Shown here: positions 14,838 through 23,490 of the stretch, in pieces
How the letters are laid out: each line of letters starts with the position of its first letter
Position numbering within the stretch: position 1 is the first letter of the stretch
NCBI RefSeq assembly: GCF_009674535.1
Contig: NZ_WKJK01000032.1
Coordinates: forward strand, 1 to 40,721
DNA: 40,721 nucleotides
Reading direction: 5' to 3'
Source of the DNA: Duganella guangzhouensis
Lineage (GTDB): Bacteria; Pseudomonadota; Gammaproteobacteria; Burkholderiales; Burkholderiaceae_D
Translations under genes and position numbers: made by a program
The notes under the pieces: model-generated
Databases searched by the model: none
The model's input: the letters and a program-made list of their open reading frames with translations, nothing else
Told to the model about the DNA's origin: nothing

Positions 14838-15221
14838 ATGGAAAAAAACAAGCATATGCGTAGCCGAGTACTGTACGTTGCTATCACTGTAGGGATGGTT
14901 GTGATTGGGCTGGCGTCGCGGCGCTTTCCAGTTCTGGGGAAGTATCCGGGCGATGCGCTGTGGACGATGATGGTATTTTTCGGTCTCGCAGCGGTCATGC
15001 CGGCACTGAGCATCGCGCGTTTGACGATCGGTGCGCTGGTGATTTCGTACGCGGTGGAGTTCAGCCAGCTTTACCAGGCGCCTTGGATTAACGCAGTGCG
15101 CGCGCATCCGGTTGGACATCTGGTGCTGGGCTCGACCTTCAACTGGCCGGACCTCGTGGCCTACACCGCCGGTGGGTTGATGGCGATGCTGCTGATGACG
15201 GTGCTCCGCCGCTACAAATGA
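14838..15221 (+). CDS. DUF2809 family membrane protein
   Basis: An approximately 127-residue inner-membrane protein with four hydrophobic segments. Conserved DUF2809 features are GKYPGDALWTMMVFF and VEFSQLYQAPWINAVR near the middle, then GHLVLGSTFNWPDLVAYTAG. The start is uncertain: in-frame GTG 14784, ATG 14787, 14838 and 14856 are possible. I use 14838 because it gives the usual family length; none has a strong ribosome site. The 3' end overlaps the convergent IclR gene by 10 bp. The function of the family is unknown. Confidence 0.8.
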   Translation: MEKNKHMRSRVLYVAITVGMVVIGLASRRFPVLGKYPGDALWTMMVFFGLAAVMPALSIARLTIGALVISYAVEFSQLYQAPWINAVRAHPVGHLVLGSTFNWPDLVAYTAGGLMAMLLMTVLRRYK

Positions 15222-15964
15222 TTCAGCAAGGCGTTGGCGGTTTCCTGCAGCACCGGCAGCACCCGCGCCAGCGCGGCTTCGCGTGATTCGGTGCCGATCG
15301 GGATGCTGACGCTCATCGCGCCCACCAACTGGCCGGCACGGTTCTTCAGCGGGATCGCGATGCCGCGCACGCCGATCTGCAACTGCTGCTCCAGCACCGC
15401 ATAACCCGCCGCGCGGGCCTGTTCGATTTCGCCGTACAGCATCTGCCAGTCCATGATGGTGTAGGGCGTGAACGAAGTCAGCGGCACTTGCGCCAGCCAG
15501 GCGCGCACCTGTTCAGGTTCCTGATGCGCCAGCAGCACGATGCCCGGTGACGCCAGGTGCGGCTGCAGCCGCGCCCCCAGCACAAAGCCGGTGGTCATCA
15601 CATGGGTGGCGCCGTTGCGGGCGATGAACACCAGCTCATGGTCGTCCAGCACGCTGACGTACACCGATTCGTTCAGCCGCGCGGTGACGCGTTGCAGGAA
15701 GGGCAGCAGCAAGCGCGGCAACTGCGCCGATTCGAAATACGACCAGCCCACCTTTAACACCCGTGGCGTCAGCCCGAACTGCTTGCCGTCACGGTACAGA
15801 TAGCCCAGATGCTCCAGCGTCAGCAGATAGCGCCGCGCCGCCGAACGGGTCAGGCCGGCGCGTTCGGCGGCCTGGGTGGCGGTCATGCGCGGCGTGGCAT
15901 GGTCGAATCCTTCCAGTATGGCCAGGCCACGATCCAGGCCGGCGATCCATTCGTGTTGTTTCAT
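15212..15964 (-). CDS. IclR-family transcriptional regulator (PcaR/PobR-like)
   Basis: A 250-residue IclR-type regulator. The winged HTH is in the first 75 residues (GLDRGLAILEGF, then MTATQAAERAGLTRSAARRYLLTLEHLGYL). The effector-binding domain follows (about 85-250), with the family pattern RGIAIPLKNRAGQLVGAMSVS. Its sequence style is that of regulators of aromatic acid degradation in the Pca/Pob group. It is divergent from an MHS-family transporter, which fits regulation of uptake of an aromatic or dicarboxylic acid. A GTGC-N7-GCAC inverted repeat in the shared intergenic region is a candidate operator. Confidence 0.93.
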   Translation of the reverse strand: MKQHEWIAGLDRGLAILEGFDHATPRMTATQAAERAGLTRSAARRYLLTLEHLGYLYRDGKQFGLTPRVLKVGWSYFESAQLPRLLLPFLQRVTARLNESVYVSVLDDHELVFIARNGATHVMTTGFVLGARLQPHLASPGIVLLAHQEPEQVRAWLAQVPLTSFTPYTIMDWQMLYGEIEQARAAGYAVLEQQLQIGVRGIAIPLKNRAGQLVGAMSVSIPIGTESREAALARVLPVLQETANALLNHL

Positions 15965-15995
15965 TTTTGGTGGCTTTGCTGAAATTGCGTAAAAT

Positions 15996-16010
15996 GTGCA
16001 CTAATCGCAC
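15996..16010. promoter_or_regulatory. Candidate IclR operator between iclR-type gene and MHS transporter
   Basis: The inverted repeat GTGC-ACTAATC-GCAC (15996-16010) lies in the 155-bp divergent intergenic region, 31 bp from the regulator start codon. The half-sites are short, so the call is tentative. Confidence 0.35.
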
Positions 16011-16119
16011 GCTGTCGTGTGTTTATCGCGCGTTTTGGTGTAGCGGTCAATGGAAATTTGCATCTGCTTTAACTAATCTATCCGTTAACAAATACAACGC
16101 ATACAACGGAGACTCTCTC

Positions 16120-17460
16120 ATGACTTCCCCTTTATCCTCATCCGAGCGTCAGGCTCGCAAGGCCGCGCTGGGCAGTTTTGTCGGCGCCGTGGTCGACTGG
16201 TATGACTTTCTGCTGTACGGCATCACCGCCGCGCTGGTGTTCAACACCCAGTTCTTCCCCAACGTCAGCCCGACCATCGGCACGCTGGCTGCGTTCGGCA
16301 CATTTGGCGTCGGCTTCCTGTTCCGTCCGCTGGGCGGCATCGTGTTCGGCCACTTTGGCGACCGTCTCGGCCGCAAGCGCATGCTGGTGCTGACAGTGCT
16401 GATCATGGGCCTGTCCACCGCGCTGATCGGCCTGCTGCCGACCTTTAACCAGATTGGCTGGCTGGCGCCGATCGCGCTGGTGACGCTGCGCGCGCTGCAA
16501 GGTTTTGCCGTCGGCGGTGAGTGGGGCGGCGCGGCGTTGATGGCGGTCGAGAGCGCGCCCAAGGGCAAGAAGGCGTTCTACAGCTCCGGCGTGCAGGTTG
16601 GCTACGGCGTCGGCCTGGTGATGGCCACCGGCTTCGTCTCCATCCTCACCCATACGCTGGACAATGAAGCCTTCCTGTCCTGGGGCTGGCGCGTGCCGTT
16701 CCTGTTCAGCGTGGTGCTGGTGCTGGTGGCGATGTGGATTCGCACCACCATGGAAGAGTCGCAGGAATTCGTGCGCAAGGTCGGCGCCCACGGCGAGCGC
16801 AAGGTCAAACTGCCGGTGCTGACCGCGCTGACCAAGCATCCGAAAAGCTTCCTGCTGATTATCGCGCTGCGCATGGCCGAGATGTTCACCATGTACATTG
16901 TCACCACCTTCGCGCTGTCGTACTCGACCAAGAACCTCGGCATGTCGCGCGACCTGTTCCTCAACATCGGCCTGTTGGTGGGCGCGATCAGCTGCCTGAC
17001 CATTCCACTGTTCGCGCTGATGGCGGACCGCATCGGCCAGAAGCGCGTCTATGTCGGCGGCGCGCTGATCGGCGTGCTGGCGGCGGTGCCGTTCTTCCTG
17101 GCGCTGGAAGCGCGCTCGGTGTTCTGGATCGTGATCTTCGCGGTGCTGCTGGCAAATATTGCGCACGACATGGTGGTCGCCGTGCAGCAGCCGCTGTTCA
17201 CCGAGTTCTTTGGCGCCGAGTACCGCTACAGCGGCGCTGGCGTCGGCTATCAGTTCGCCAGCGTGGTGTGTGGCGGCTTCACGCCGTTCATCGCCACCGC
17301 GCTGCTGGGCGTGGACGGCGGCTGGCACGCGGTGGCGGCCTATCTGGGTGGCGGCTGCCTGCTGTCGCTGATTGTGGCCAGTCGCATGAAGATGGGCGGC
17401 GGCACCAAGCCGCCGGGCACAAACAGCGTCAGCCATCCCGGCGTGGTGGCCTCCAACTAA
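16120..17460 (+). CDS. MHS-family MFS transporter (shikimate/aromatic acid:H+ symporter type)
   Basis: A 446-residue, twelve-helix major facilitator of the metabolite:H+ symporter group. Family marks are VVDWYDFLLYG near the start, the loop motif GDRLGRKRM, and GFAVGGEWGGA. The start at ATG 16120 is supported by CGGAGA upstream; the much longer open frame from 15763 overlaps the divergent regulator and is not used. It probably imports a carboxylate or aromatic acid across the inner membrane, controlled by the divergent IclR regulator. The catabolic enzymes are not next to it, so the substrate remains open. It ends 8 bp from the convergent LuxR-type gene. Confidence 0.92.
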   Translation: MTSPLSSSERQARKAALGSFVGAVVDWYDFLLYGITAALVFNTQFFPNVSPTIGTLAAFGTFGVGFLFRPLGGIVFGHFGDRLGRKRMLVLTVLIMGLSTALIGLLPTFNQIGWLAPIALVTLRALQGFAVGGEWGGAALMAVESAPKGKKAFYSSGVQVGYGVGLVMATGFVSILTHTLDNEAFLSWGWRVPFLFSVVLVLVAMWIRTTMEESQEFVRKVGAHGERKVKLPVLTALTKHPKSFLLIIALRMAEMFTMYIVTTFALSYSTKNLGMSRDLFLNIGLLVGAISCLTIPLFALMADRIGQKRVYVGGALIGVLAAVPFFLALEARSVFWIVIFAVLLANIAHDMVVAVQQPLFTEFFGAEYRYSGAGVGYQFASVVCGGFTPFIATALLGVDGGWHAVAAYLGGGCLLSLIVASRMKMGGGTKPPGTNSVSHPGVVASN

Positions 17461-17468
17461 GCGCCGGC

Positions 17469-18584
17469 TCAGCCCGCCAAACGACTCAGCTTGCTGATCA
17501 GGTCGACTTGGCGGGCACAGCCTCCCTTGGCCAGCAGTCCTTGCACCTGGGTGCGGATGGTGCTGACCGAACTGCTGCGCCGAAGCGCGATCTGTTCCAC
17601 GCTGAGTCCTTCCAGCAGTAGTTGCAACACGTCCTGTTCGGCCTGGGTGTAGCCGTACAGTTCAGCGGCCAGCGCCACGATCTCTCTGCTGTCGTCGCGC
17701 GGCAGATGCAGCATCAACAGCAGGCGCGGTTGCGCAAACTGGCCCAGCGCGGTCGGCGCCTCCGCCGGCAGCCGCGTCAGCGTTCCCTTGATCAGTTGCT
17801 GGCCGGCGGTGCAGACCAGCATGCGCTGCACCACACCGCTGGACGAGCAGAACGACAACGCCTCGGCCAGCGGCGGCGCCGAGCGTTCGCCCAGCCGCAG
17901 CAAGCGATTGCCGACGGTGTTGAACAGCTGGTTGTCCCGTGTCAGTGCGGTGGCCGCCAGCGCATTACTGCGCAGGATGCGGCCGGCGCCATCGAGCAGC
18001 AGCCAGGCCACGCCCGGCATGCCCGCCGCCAGCCGTTCCACCGCCACTTCATTGCGCAGCGCGTTGACTTCGCGCGCGGTATGCACCGCGCGTTGCAGAT
18101 GGGGCAGCAGGCGCCGCAAGCGGCGTGTGGCGTCCGCCTCAAAGTCCTCATGGCCGGCCGCGCGATACCAGCACAGATTGGTGAACGGCAGATCGCCGCT
18201 TTCGCGGCCATCGAACAGCACCGAGCCCAGCATGCTGCCCATGCCGCAGTCGCGGCCGAATTCGTTGTAGAAGCGGCTGCGCTGCAAGTCCCCGAGCGGC
18301 ACCAGCTCGCTGCCGCGTACCACCACATTCCGCCGCATCATGCCGCGCCGGCCGGCCTCCTGGGCCCACACGTCTTCCTGATGCCAATAGTGACGGAAGC
18401 CGTCGACATGACCGGGGTCCATGTTCTGGCCCAGCAGTATGGCTTCCGGCTCCACCGCCGAATGCGAGGTGAACATGAAGGAGGAGTGGGCGCCGAATAG
18501 CTGGCCCAGGCGCGCCATCAGCAGCGGCATGGCGCTGGGGATTAAGGCATGGGCATAGATGCTGCTGATCAGGTCGGCGGCCAT
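17469..18584 (-). CDS. LuxR-family transcriptional regulator (unorthodox N-terminus)
   Basis: A 371-residue protein with a C-terminal LuxR-type HTH (about 305-368: YGYTQAEQDVLQLLLEGLSVEQIALRRSSSVSTIRTQVQGLLAKGG). The first 300 residues have no receiver domain. They have a PAS/GAF-like character, with VAWLLLDGAGRILRSNALA in the middle. It is a stand-alone regulator with unknown signal. The upstream region has no clear ribosome site for ATG 18582-18584, so the exact start is unsure. The neighbours (MHS transporter, lipoprotein) give no firm target. Confidence 0.87.
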   Translation of the reverse strand: MAADLISSIYAHALIPSAMPLLMARLGQLFGAHSSFMFTSHSAVEPEAILLGQNMDPGHVDGFRHYWHQEDVWAQEAGRRGMMRRNVVVRGSELVPLGDLQRSRFYNEFGRDCGMGSMLGSVLFDGRESGDLPFTNLCWYRAAGHEDFEADATRRLRRLLPHLQRAVHTAREVNALRNEVAVERLAAGMPGVAWLLLDGAGRILRSNALAATALTRDNQLFNTVGNRLLRLGERSAPPLAEALSFCSSSGVVQRMLVCTAGQQLIKGTLTRLPAEAPTALGQFAQPRLLLMLHLPRDDSREIVALAAELYGYTQAEQDVLQLLLEGLSVEQIALRRSSSVSTIRTQVQGLLAKGGCARQVDLISKLSRLAG

Positions 18585-18749
18585 GGGAGGGGGCGGTGAA
18601 TGGTTATTATCATAAAAATATCTTCCCGCAATTCAGGCGTCAACCGGCAGCGCATTTTTGTTGGAAAAACATCAGCGATATTGATGATGCGGCGGCACGC
18701 GCAGTGTCGCTACACTGGCGCGGTCGTCCACTTCGCCAAGGAAAGTGTT

Positions 18750-20213
18750 ATGCGCTCGATTCTCTGCCTGCTGGTACCGTTGTTGCTCTGCGCCTGCGAT
18801 AGTCTGCCCGTTGGCCCCAGGATCACCGGCTTTACCCAGCAGCAGGGCGCCGATTTCATGTTGCAAAAAGCCGGCAGCCAGCGTCCGGCGCTGGCCCTGT
18901 CACGCTCCTATGACCGCTTTGACGAGGAACGCCGGGTCGATGGCCGCACCTACAACTGTAACGGCGGCTATGTGTTCTACACGATGCGCAATATGGAATT
19001 GACGCCGTTGGCCGACAACCAGGTGAATGCCAAGGTCCATAAAGCCATCACTTGCGCCAGCTTTAACGACGCTTTCGTCATCATCAACGCGACCGGCCGT
19101 CATACCGGCGAAGACCTGTACCTGCAAGTGCTGGCGGAGAATGGACAGCCGACGGCGGTCGAACACTATGCGATCCGCGGGCAGGATCTGATCAAGCTTG
19201 GCGAGTACCGGCTGGCGGATGGTGTGCCGCAATATGTGGCCAGTGTCCGCGATGGCGAAACGCGCGATGGCGTCAACTATATGATCACGCCGTACAGCGC
19301 CGTCAAATACCGTCCGGAGCGGGTCGAGGAGGTGCGCAAGCAGGCGTATGAATATGCGGAATTCGCCTCTGTGCAGTTGGCCGAACACCAGGCCGAGCAG
19401 CGCCGCATCGCCGCCGAGGAAAGCGAGCAGACGGCGGCGTTGTTCCAGGCGTTTGTCGGCACGCTGGCATCCGAACTGTCGCGCTATGATGCCGAGATCA
19501 CGCAGGCCAATGCCAATGTCGACAACGCCAGGGAACAGGTGCGGCGCAGTCAGCAGGAGAAGCTGGACCGGCAGGCGCAGGCATTCCGCGAGCGCATCGC
19601 CAATGAGCGCCGGGCGGCGGCCGAGGCACGGCAGTTGCCGCCAGCGCCGACGCCAGCGCCAGCGCCGGCCATCGCCAAGGCAGCGGAAAAGCCGCGTAGC
19701 GCGGCGCCAGCCAAGCCGGCCAGCCGCCAGAGTGGCACCACCAGCGTCACCAGCGTCACCAGCGGCGTCCCGGCCGGTGTCACCGCCGCTGTGCCGGCAC
19801 CGGTGCGGCCCGCGACCGTCGCCAGCGCGGAGACGCCCGTGACGGCGCTCAAGCCGGCCAGTGCCAGCGTGCCGGACAAATCACGGATCAAGACCATGGA
19901 AGCGATTATGGTGTGCACCAAGCCGGAAGGCGAGAATGGCCGGTTCCGCTGCCTCAGTCCGGTGACCACCGCGAGTGGCCATTTGAACGAGATTACCGGC
20001 TACCGCACGCCGGAGGAGGTGGTGGTGCGCAGCCATGCCGGCTGCCCGAATCAACGCCGTCTGCCATCCAGCACGCACCTGGTCTGGGGCTGCGGCTTTG
20101 CCGCGACGAACAACGTTGACTCGATCGACCGCAGCGCCGGTGTCGACGTGCGCGACCGCCGGGTTTATTACTGCCGCGAAATGGAGTTGAGCTGCCGCCG
20201 CATGCAGCCCTGA
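18750..20213 (+). CDS. Multi-domain lipoprotein with coiled coil and Cys-rich C-terminus
   Basis: A 487-residue predicted lipoprotein of unknown function. I take ATG 18750 (AAGGAAAG upstream) because it starts a typical lipoprotein signal with the lipidated Cys at 16 (LLLCAC). The frame is open upstream to 18600, but that part reads poorly. Residues 20-190 form a globular, mostly beta region with C70 and C102. About 190-295 is a charged coiled coil rich in Glu, Arg and Gln. About 296-375 is an Ala/Pro linker with a TSVTSVTSG run. The last 110 residues hold six cysteines (389, 401, 432, 448, 475, 482), probably forming disulphides in the periplasm or at the surface. It ends 4 bp from the convergent rng gene. 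Confidence 0.8.
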   Translation: MRSILCLLVPLLLCACDSLPVGPRITGFTQQQGADFMLQKAGSQRPALALSRSYDRFDEERRVDGRTYNCNGGYVFYTMRNMELTPLADNQVNAKVHKAITCASFNDAFVIINATGRHTGEDLYLQVLAENGQPTAVEHYAIRGQDLIKLGEYRLADGVPQYVASVRDGETRDGVNYMITPYSAVKYRPERVEEVRKQAYEYAEFASVQLAEHQAEQRRIAAEESEQTAALFQAFVGTLASELSRYDAEITQANANVDNAREQVRRSQQEKLDRQAQAFRERIANERRAAAEARQLPPAPTPAPAPAIAKAAEKPRSAAPAKPASRQSGTTSVTSVTSGVPAGVTAAVPAPVRPATVASAETPVTALKPASASVPDKSRIKTMEAIMVCTKPEGENGRFRCLSPVTTASGHLNEITGYRTPEEVVVRSHAGCPNQRRLPSSTHLVWGCGFAATNNVDSIDRSAGVDVRDRRVYYCREMELSCRRMQP

Positions 20214-20217
20214 AGCG

Positions 20218-21684
20218 TTACATCAGAATGACGTCGTACTGCTCCTGATCGTAGGTGTTTTCCACCTGCAGCGAGATTTTCTTGCCGATGAAATCGCCCA
20301 GCATCGCCAGATGCTGCGATTCCTCTTCCAGGAACAGATCGACCACTTCCTGCGAGGCGAGGATGCGGAACTCGCGCGGGTTGAACTGCTTGGCTTCGCG
20401 CAGCAGTTCGCGCAAGATCTCGTAGCAGATGGTGCGCGAGGTCTTGACCTGGCCACGGCCGTTGCAGGCCGGGCACGATTCGCACAGGATGTGCGCCAGC
20501 GATTCGCGCGTGCGCTTGCGCGTCATCTCCACCAGCCCCAGCGCCGAGAAGCTGCTGACCGAGACCTTGGTGCGGTCGCGCGACAGCGCTTTCTTCAACT
20601 CGTTCAGCACGGCGTTGCGGTGCTCGGTGTTCTCCATGTCGATGAAGTCGAGGATGATGATGCCACCCAGGTTACGCAGCCGCAGCTGGCGCGCGATCGC
20701 GTGCGCCGCCTCCAGATTGGTTTTAAAAATCGTGTCGGCAAAATTACGGCCGCCGACAAAGCCGCCGGTGTTGACGTCGATGGTGGTCATCGCCTCGGTC
20801 TGATCGACGATCAGGTAGCCGCCCGATTTCAAATCGACGCGCCGCCCCAGCGCGCGCAGGATTTCTTCCTCCACGCCGTACAGGTCGAACAGCGGCCGCT
20901 CGCCGGTGTAGTGATGCAGCCGTGGCAGCACGCCCGGCGTGTAGGCCTTGCCGAATTCCTGCAGGCCCAGATAGTTCTCGCGCGAGTCGACCTGGATGGT
21001 GGCGGTTTCGTCGTGCACGAAGTCGCGCAGCACGCGCTGGGCCAGGCTCAAGTCCTGATGCAGCAGCGTGGTGGCCGGCCGGGTGCGGGCGCCGTGCTGG
21101 ATCGCGGCCCAGGTCTTGCGCAGGTATTCGATGTCGGCCGCGATATCGGAGTCCGACGCGTCCTCGGCCTGGGTGCGCACAATGTAGCCGCCTTTTTCCT
21201 CCGCCGGCAGCAGGCTTTGCAGGCGCGCGCGCAGCGCTTCGCGCTCGGCTTCCTTTTCAATTTTTTGCGACACGCCGATATGCCCGTCCTGCGGCAGATA
21301 CACCAGCATGCGGCCGGCGATCGAAATCTGCGTCGATAGCCGCGCGCCCTTGGTGCCGATCGGATCCTTGATCACTTGCACCGTCAGCACCTGGCCGTCG
21401 AACAGGATTTTTTCGATCGGGGTTGGCACCGGGTTGGCGCTGCCATCGTGCGGCCGCGCTTCCCAGATGTCGGCCACGTGCAGGAACGCCGCGCGTTCCA
21501 GGCCGATGTCGATGAAGGCCGACTGCATGCCGGGCAGCACCCGCACCACCTTGCCGGAGTAGACGTTGCCGGCCAGGCCGCGCGTGAGGGTGCGTTCGAT
21601 ATGGAGTTCCTGCACGGCGCCCTGCACGATGAGGGCTACGCGGGTCTCCTGCGGGGTGATGTTGATCAGGATATCTTCGTTCAT
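20218..21684 (-). CDS. rng: Ribonuclease G
   Basis: A 488-residue RNase E/G-family endoribonuclease that acts in 16S rRNA 5' maturation and mRNA decay. The start is placed at ATG 21682-21684 (MNEDILINITPQE). An S1 RNA-binding domain covers about 35-110. Catalytic metal ligands D303 (IDVNTGGFVGG) and D346 (IILDFIDM) fall at the numbers known from RNase E. The zinc-link pair is C404/C407 (CPACNGRG). The length and lack of a long C-terminal scaffold point to RNase G rather than RNase E. It is the last gene of the operon, 20 bp after maf, an arrangement seen in other beta- and gammaproteobacteria. Confidence 0.96.
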   Translation of the reverse strand: MNEDILINITPQETRVALIVQGAVQELHIERTLTRGLAGNVYSGKVVRVLPGMQSAFIDIGLERAAFLHVADIWEARPHDGSANPVPTPIEKILFDGQVLTVQVIKDPIGTKGARLSTQISIAGRMLVYLPQDGHIGVSQKIEKEAEREALRARLQSLLPAEEKGGYIVRTQAEDASDSDIAADIEYLRKTWAAIQHGARTRPATTLLHQDLSLAQRVLRDFVHDETATIQVDSRENYLGLQEFGKAYTPGVLPRLHHYTGERPLFDLYGVEEEILRALGRRVDLKSGGYLIVDQTEAMTTIDVNTGGFVGGRNFADTIFKTNLEAAHAIARQLRLRNLGGIIILDFIDMENTEHRNAVLNELKKALSRDRTKVSVSSFSALGLVEMTRKRTRESLAHILCESCPACNGRGQVKTSRTICYEILRELLREAKQFNPREFRILASQEVVDLFLEEESQHLAMLGDFIGKKISLQVENTYDQEQYDVILM

Positions 21685-21704
21685 GCCCCGATCATACACG
21701 CCAC

Positions 21705-22325
21705 TCAGGGCAGGGGCAAACCCGCCTGACGCAGCAGTTGTACGGTTTCGTAGACCGGCAGGCCCATGATGCCGGAATGGCTGCCGGCGATGTGTTCGAT
21801 GAATTGCGCGGCCGGGCCCTGGATGCCGTAACCGCCGGCCTTGTCATACGGTTCGGCCGAGGCGCAATAGGCGGCGATCGCGGCCGGCGACAGCACGCCG
21901 AAGCGCACCTCGGAGACCTGGGTCACATGGCCCGAGAAGGCGCCATATTCCACCGCGATCGCGGTCAGCACCTGGTGGGTGCGGCCGGACAGTTGCTGCA
22001 GCATGGCGCTGGCTTCGGCCGCGTTGGCCGGCTTACCGAGGATGGCGCCATCGATGGTGACGGTGGTGTCGGCCGACAGCACCGGGCGCGGCGCCATGCG
22101 GCGCTTGATGATCAGGTCGGCCGCGAACGCCGCTTTTTCCCTGGCCACCCGCGCCACGTAGTCGAGCGGCGCTTCGTTGGGATGCACGTCCTCGGTGACG
22201 TCGGCGCCGCGCGGGCCGTCGCTGCGCAGCATCAGCAGTTCGAAGTCGATGCCGACCTGGCGCAGCAGCTCGCGCCGGCGCGGGCTTTTGGAGGCAAGAT
22301 AAATCTTCTTGTCGACCGGTTTCAT
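21705..22325 (-). CDS. maf: Maf-family nucleoside triphosphate pyrophosphatase
   Basis: A 206-residue Maf/YhdE-type enzyme that hydrolyses dTTP, UTP and modified nucleotides to monophosphates, a house-cleaning role. The hallmark is LASKSPRRRELL at the N-terminus. Further family features are SADTTVTIDG with the conserved Asp, and KAGGYGIQG and GSHSGIMGLPVYE in the C-terminal half. It lies between rlmH (10 bp) and rng (20 bp) in the same operon. Maf next to rng is a common pairing. Confidence 0.95.
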   Translation of the reverse strand: MKPVDKKIYLASKSPRRRELLRQVGIDFELLMLRSDGPRGADVTEDVHPNEAPLDYVARVAREKAAFAADLIIKRRMAPRPVLSADTTVTIDGAILGKPANAAEASAMLQQLSGRTHQVLTAIAVEYGAFSGHVTQVSEVRFGVLSPAAIAAYCASAEPYDKAGGYGIQGPAAQFIEHIAGSHSGIMGLPVYETVQLLRQAGLPLP

Positions 22326-22335
22326 ATGGTTGTTG

Positions 22336-22806
22336 TTAGACGCGGTGATAAGGGTGGTTCTGCGTAATGGTCCAGGCGCGGTACAGCTGCTCGGCCAGCA
22401 TCACCCGCACCATACCATGCGGCAGCGTCATGCTGGAAATTCGTATCAAGCCTTCGGCGCGCGCCTTCAGTTCCGGATCGAGACCGTCGGCGCCGCCGAT
22501 CAGGAAGGCGGTGTCGCGGCCGTCCTGCTGCCATGTCTGTAACTGCTGCGACAGGCCGACCGAGGTCAGATCCTTGCCGCGTTCATCCAGCGCGATGATG
22601 CGCACCGATTTCGGCAACGCCGCCTCGATGCGCTCGCGTTCCAGCGCCATCGCGGTGGCGGCGGTCTTGCTGCCGGAACGCTCGACCGGCTTGATTTCTT
22701 TCAGCACGATCTTCAGTTCCGGCGGCATGCGCTTCACATACTCGGCGTAGCCGGCTTCGATCCAGACCGGCATCTTGTGGCCGACCGCAGCGATAATCAG
22801 CTGCAT
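22336..22806 (-). CDS. rlmH: 23S rRNA (pseudouridine-1915-N3) methyltransferase RlmH
   Basis: A 156-residue SPOUT-class methyltransferase that modifies helix 69 of 23S rRNA on the assembled 70S ribosome. Start and length agree with the family (155 in E. coli). Family patterns are LIIAAVGHKMPVW and YVKRMP at the N-terminus, ALDERGKDLTS in the middle, FLIGGADGL of the SAM-binding knot, and a C-terminus ending NHPYHR. It is located 6 bp downstream of rsfS, a strongly conserved neighbour. Confidence 0.97.
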   Translation of the reverse strand: MQLIIAAVGHKMPVWIEAGYAEYVKRMPPELKIVLKEIKPVERSGSKTAATAMALERERIEAALPKSVRIIALDERGKDLTSVGLSQQLQTWQQDGRDTAFLIGGADGLDPELKARAEGLIRISSMTLPHGMVRVMLAEQLYRAWTITQNHPYHRV

Positions 22807-22812
22807 CCCGAA

Positions 22813-23490
22813 TTACTCGGCCGCTTTTTTGATACGCTTGATGACGGTCTTGGCCGGCGCTTCTTCAGCTTTCGGCTTGGCGGCGCGTGGCTTCGGTGCG
22901 GCTTTCAGTGCCTTGACGGCGGCCACGGTGGACTTCGGCGCGCCGACTTTCACCTTTTTGCCGGCCGGGACGGCGGCTGGCTTGGCGGTGGTTTTCTTGG
23001 TGGCGGCGGCTTTGGCGGCGGCCGGCTTGCGGGCGGCGGTCTTCTTCTCGACCACGGCTTCGGCGGCAACCGCTTTTTTACCGGCGGCCAGGTGGCTGCT
23101 GATTTTCTTCGGTTCGGCTTCGTCCGCTTCCTTGGTGCCCTTGCGCTTGGCGGCGCCCAGTTTCACCGGCTTGTCGCCCCAGATCTCTTCCAGGCGGTAG
23201 TAGGCGCGGATCGGCGCTTGCATGATGTGGACAATGATGTCGCCCAGGTCGACCAGCACCCATTCACCGGTGTCCTCGCCTTCCATGCCGTAGACTTCGC
23301 CGCCGGCTTCCTTGATCTTGTCGCGCACCGAGGCGGCCAGCGCCTTGGTCTGACGGTTGGAGGTACCGGACGCGATCGCGATGCGGTCGAACAGGCTGGT
23401 CAGGTGAGTCGTGTCGAACAGGACGATATCTTGGGCTTTGACGTCTTCGAGGGCGTCAACGACCAGGGTTTGCAGTTTTTTGATGTCCAT
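22813..23490 (-). CDS. rsfS: Ribosomal silencing factor RsfS with Lys/Ala-rich tail
   Basis: The first 111 residues are a normal RsfS/Iojap domain, which binds ribosomal protein uL14 and prevents subunit joining in starvation. Motifs are AQDIVLFDT, SGTSNRQTKALA, GEDTGEWVLVDLGDIIVHIM and YYRLEEIW. Residues 112-225 form a low-complexity tail of Lys, Ala, Pro and Val (KKTAARKPAAAKAAATKKTT), like the tails of histone H1-type proteins. This doubles the usual length of 105-120. Such tails occur in some betaproteobacterial proteins and could bind RNA or DNA, but a role here is not known. The start codon overlaps the nadD stop by one base. Confidence 0.94.
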   Translation of the reverse strand: MDIKKLQTLVVDALEDVKAQDIVLFDTTHLTSLFDRIAIASGTSNRQTKALAASVRDKIKEAGGEVYGMEGEDTGEWVLVDLGDIIVHIMQAPIRAYYRLEEIWGDKPVKLGAAKRKGTKEADEAEPKKISSHLAAGKKAVAAEAVVEKKTAARKPAAAKAAATKKTTAKPAAVPAGKKVKVGAPKSTVAAVKALKAAPKPRAAKPKAEEAPAKTVIKRIKKAAE

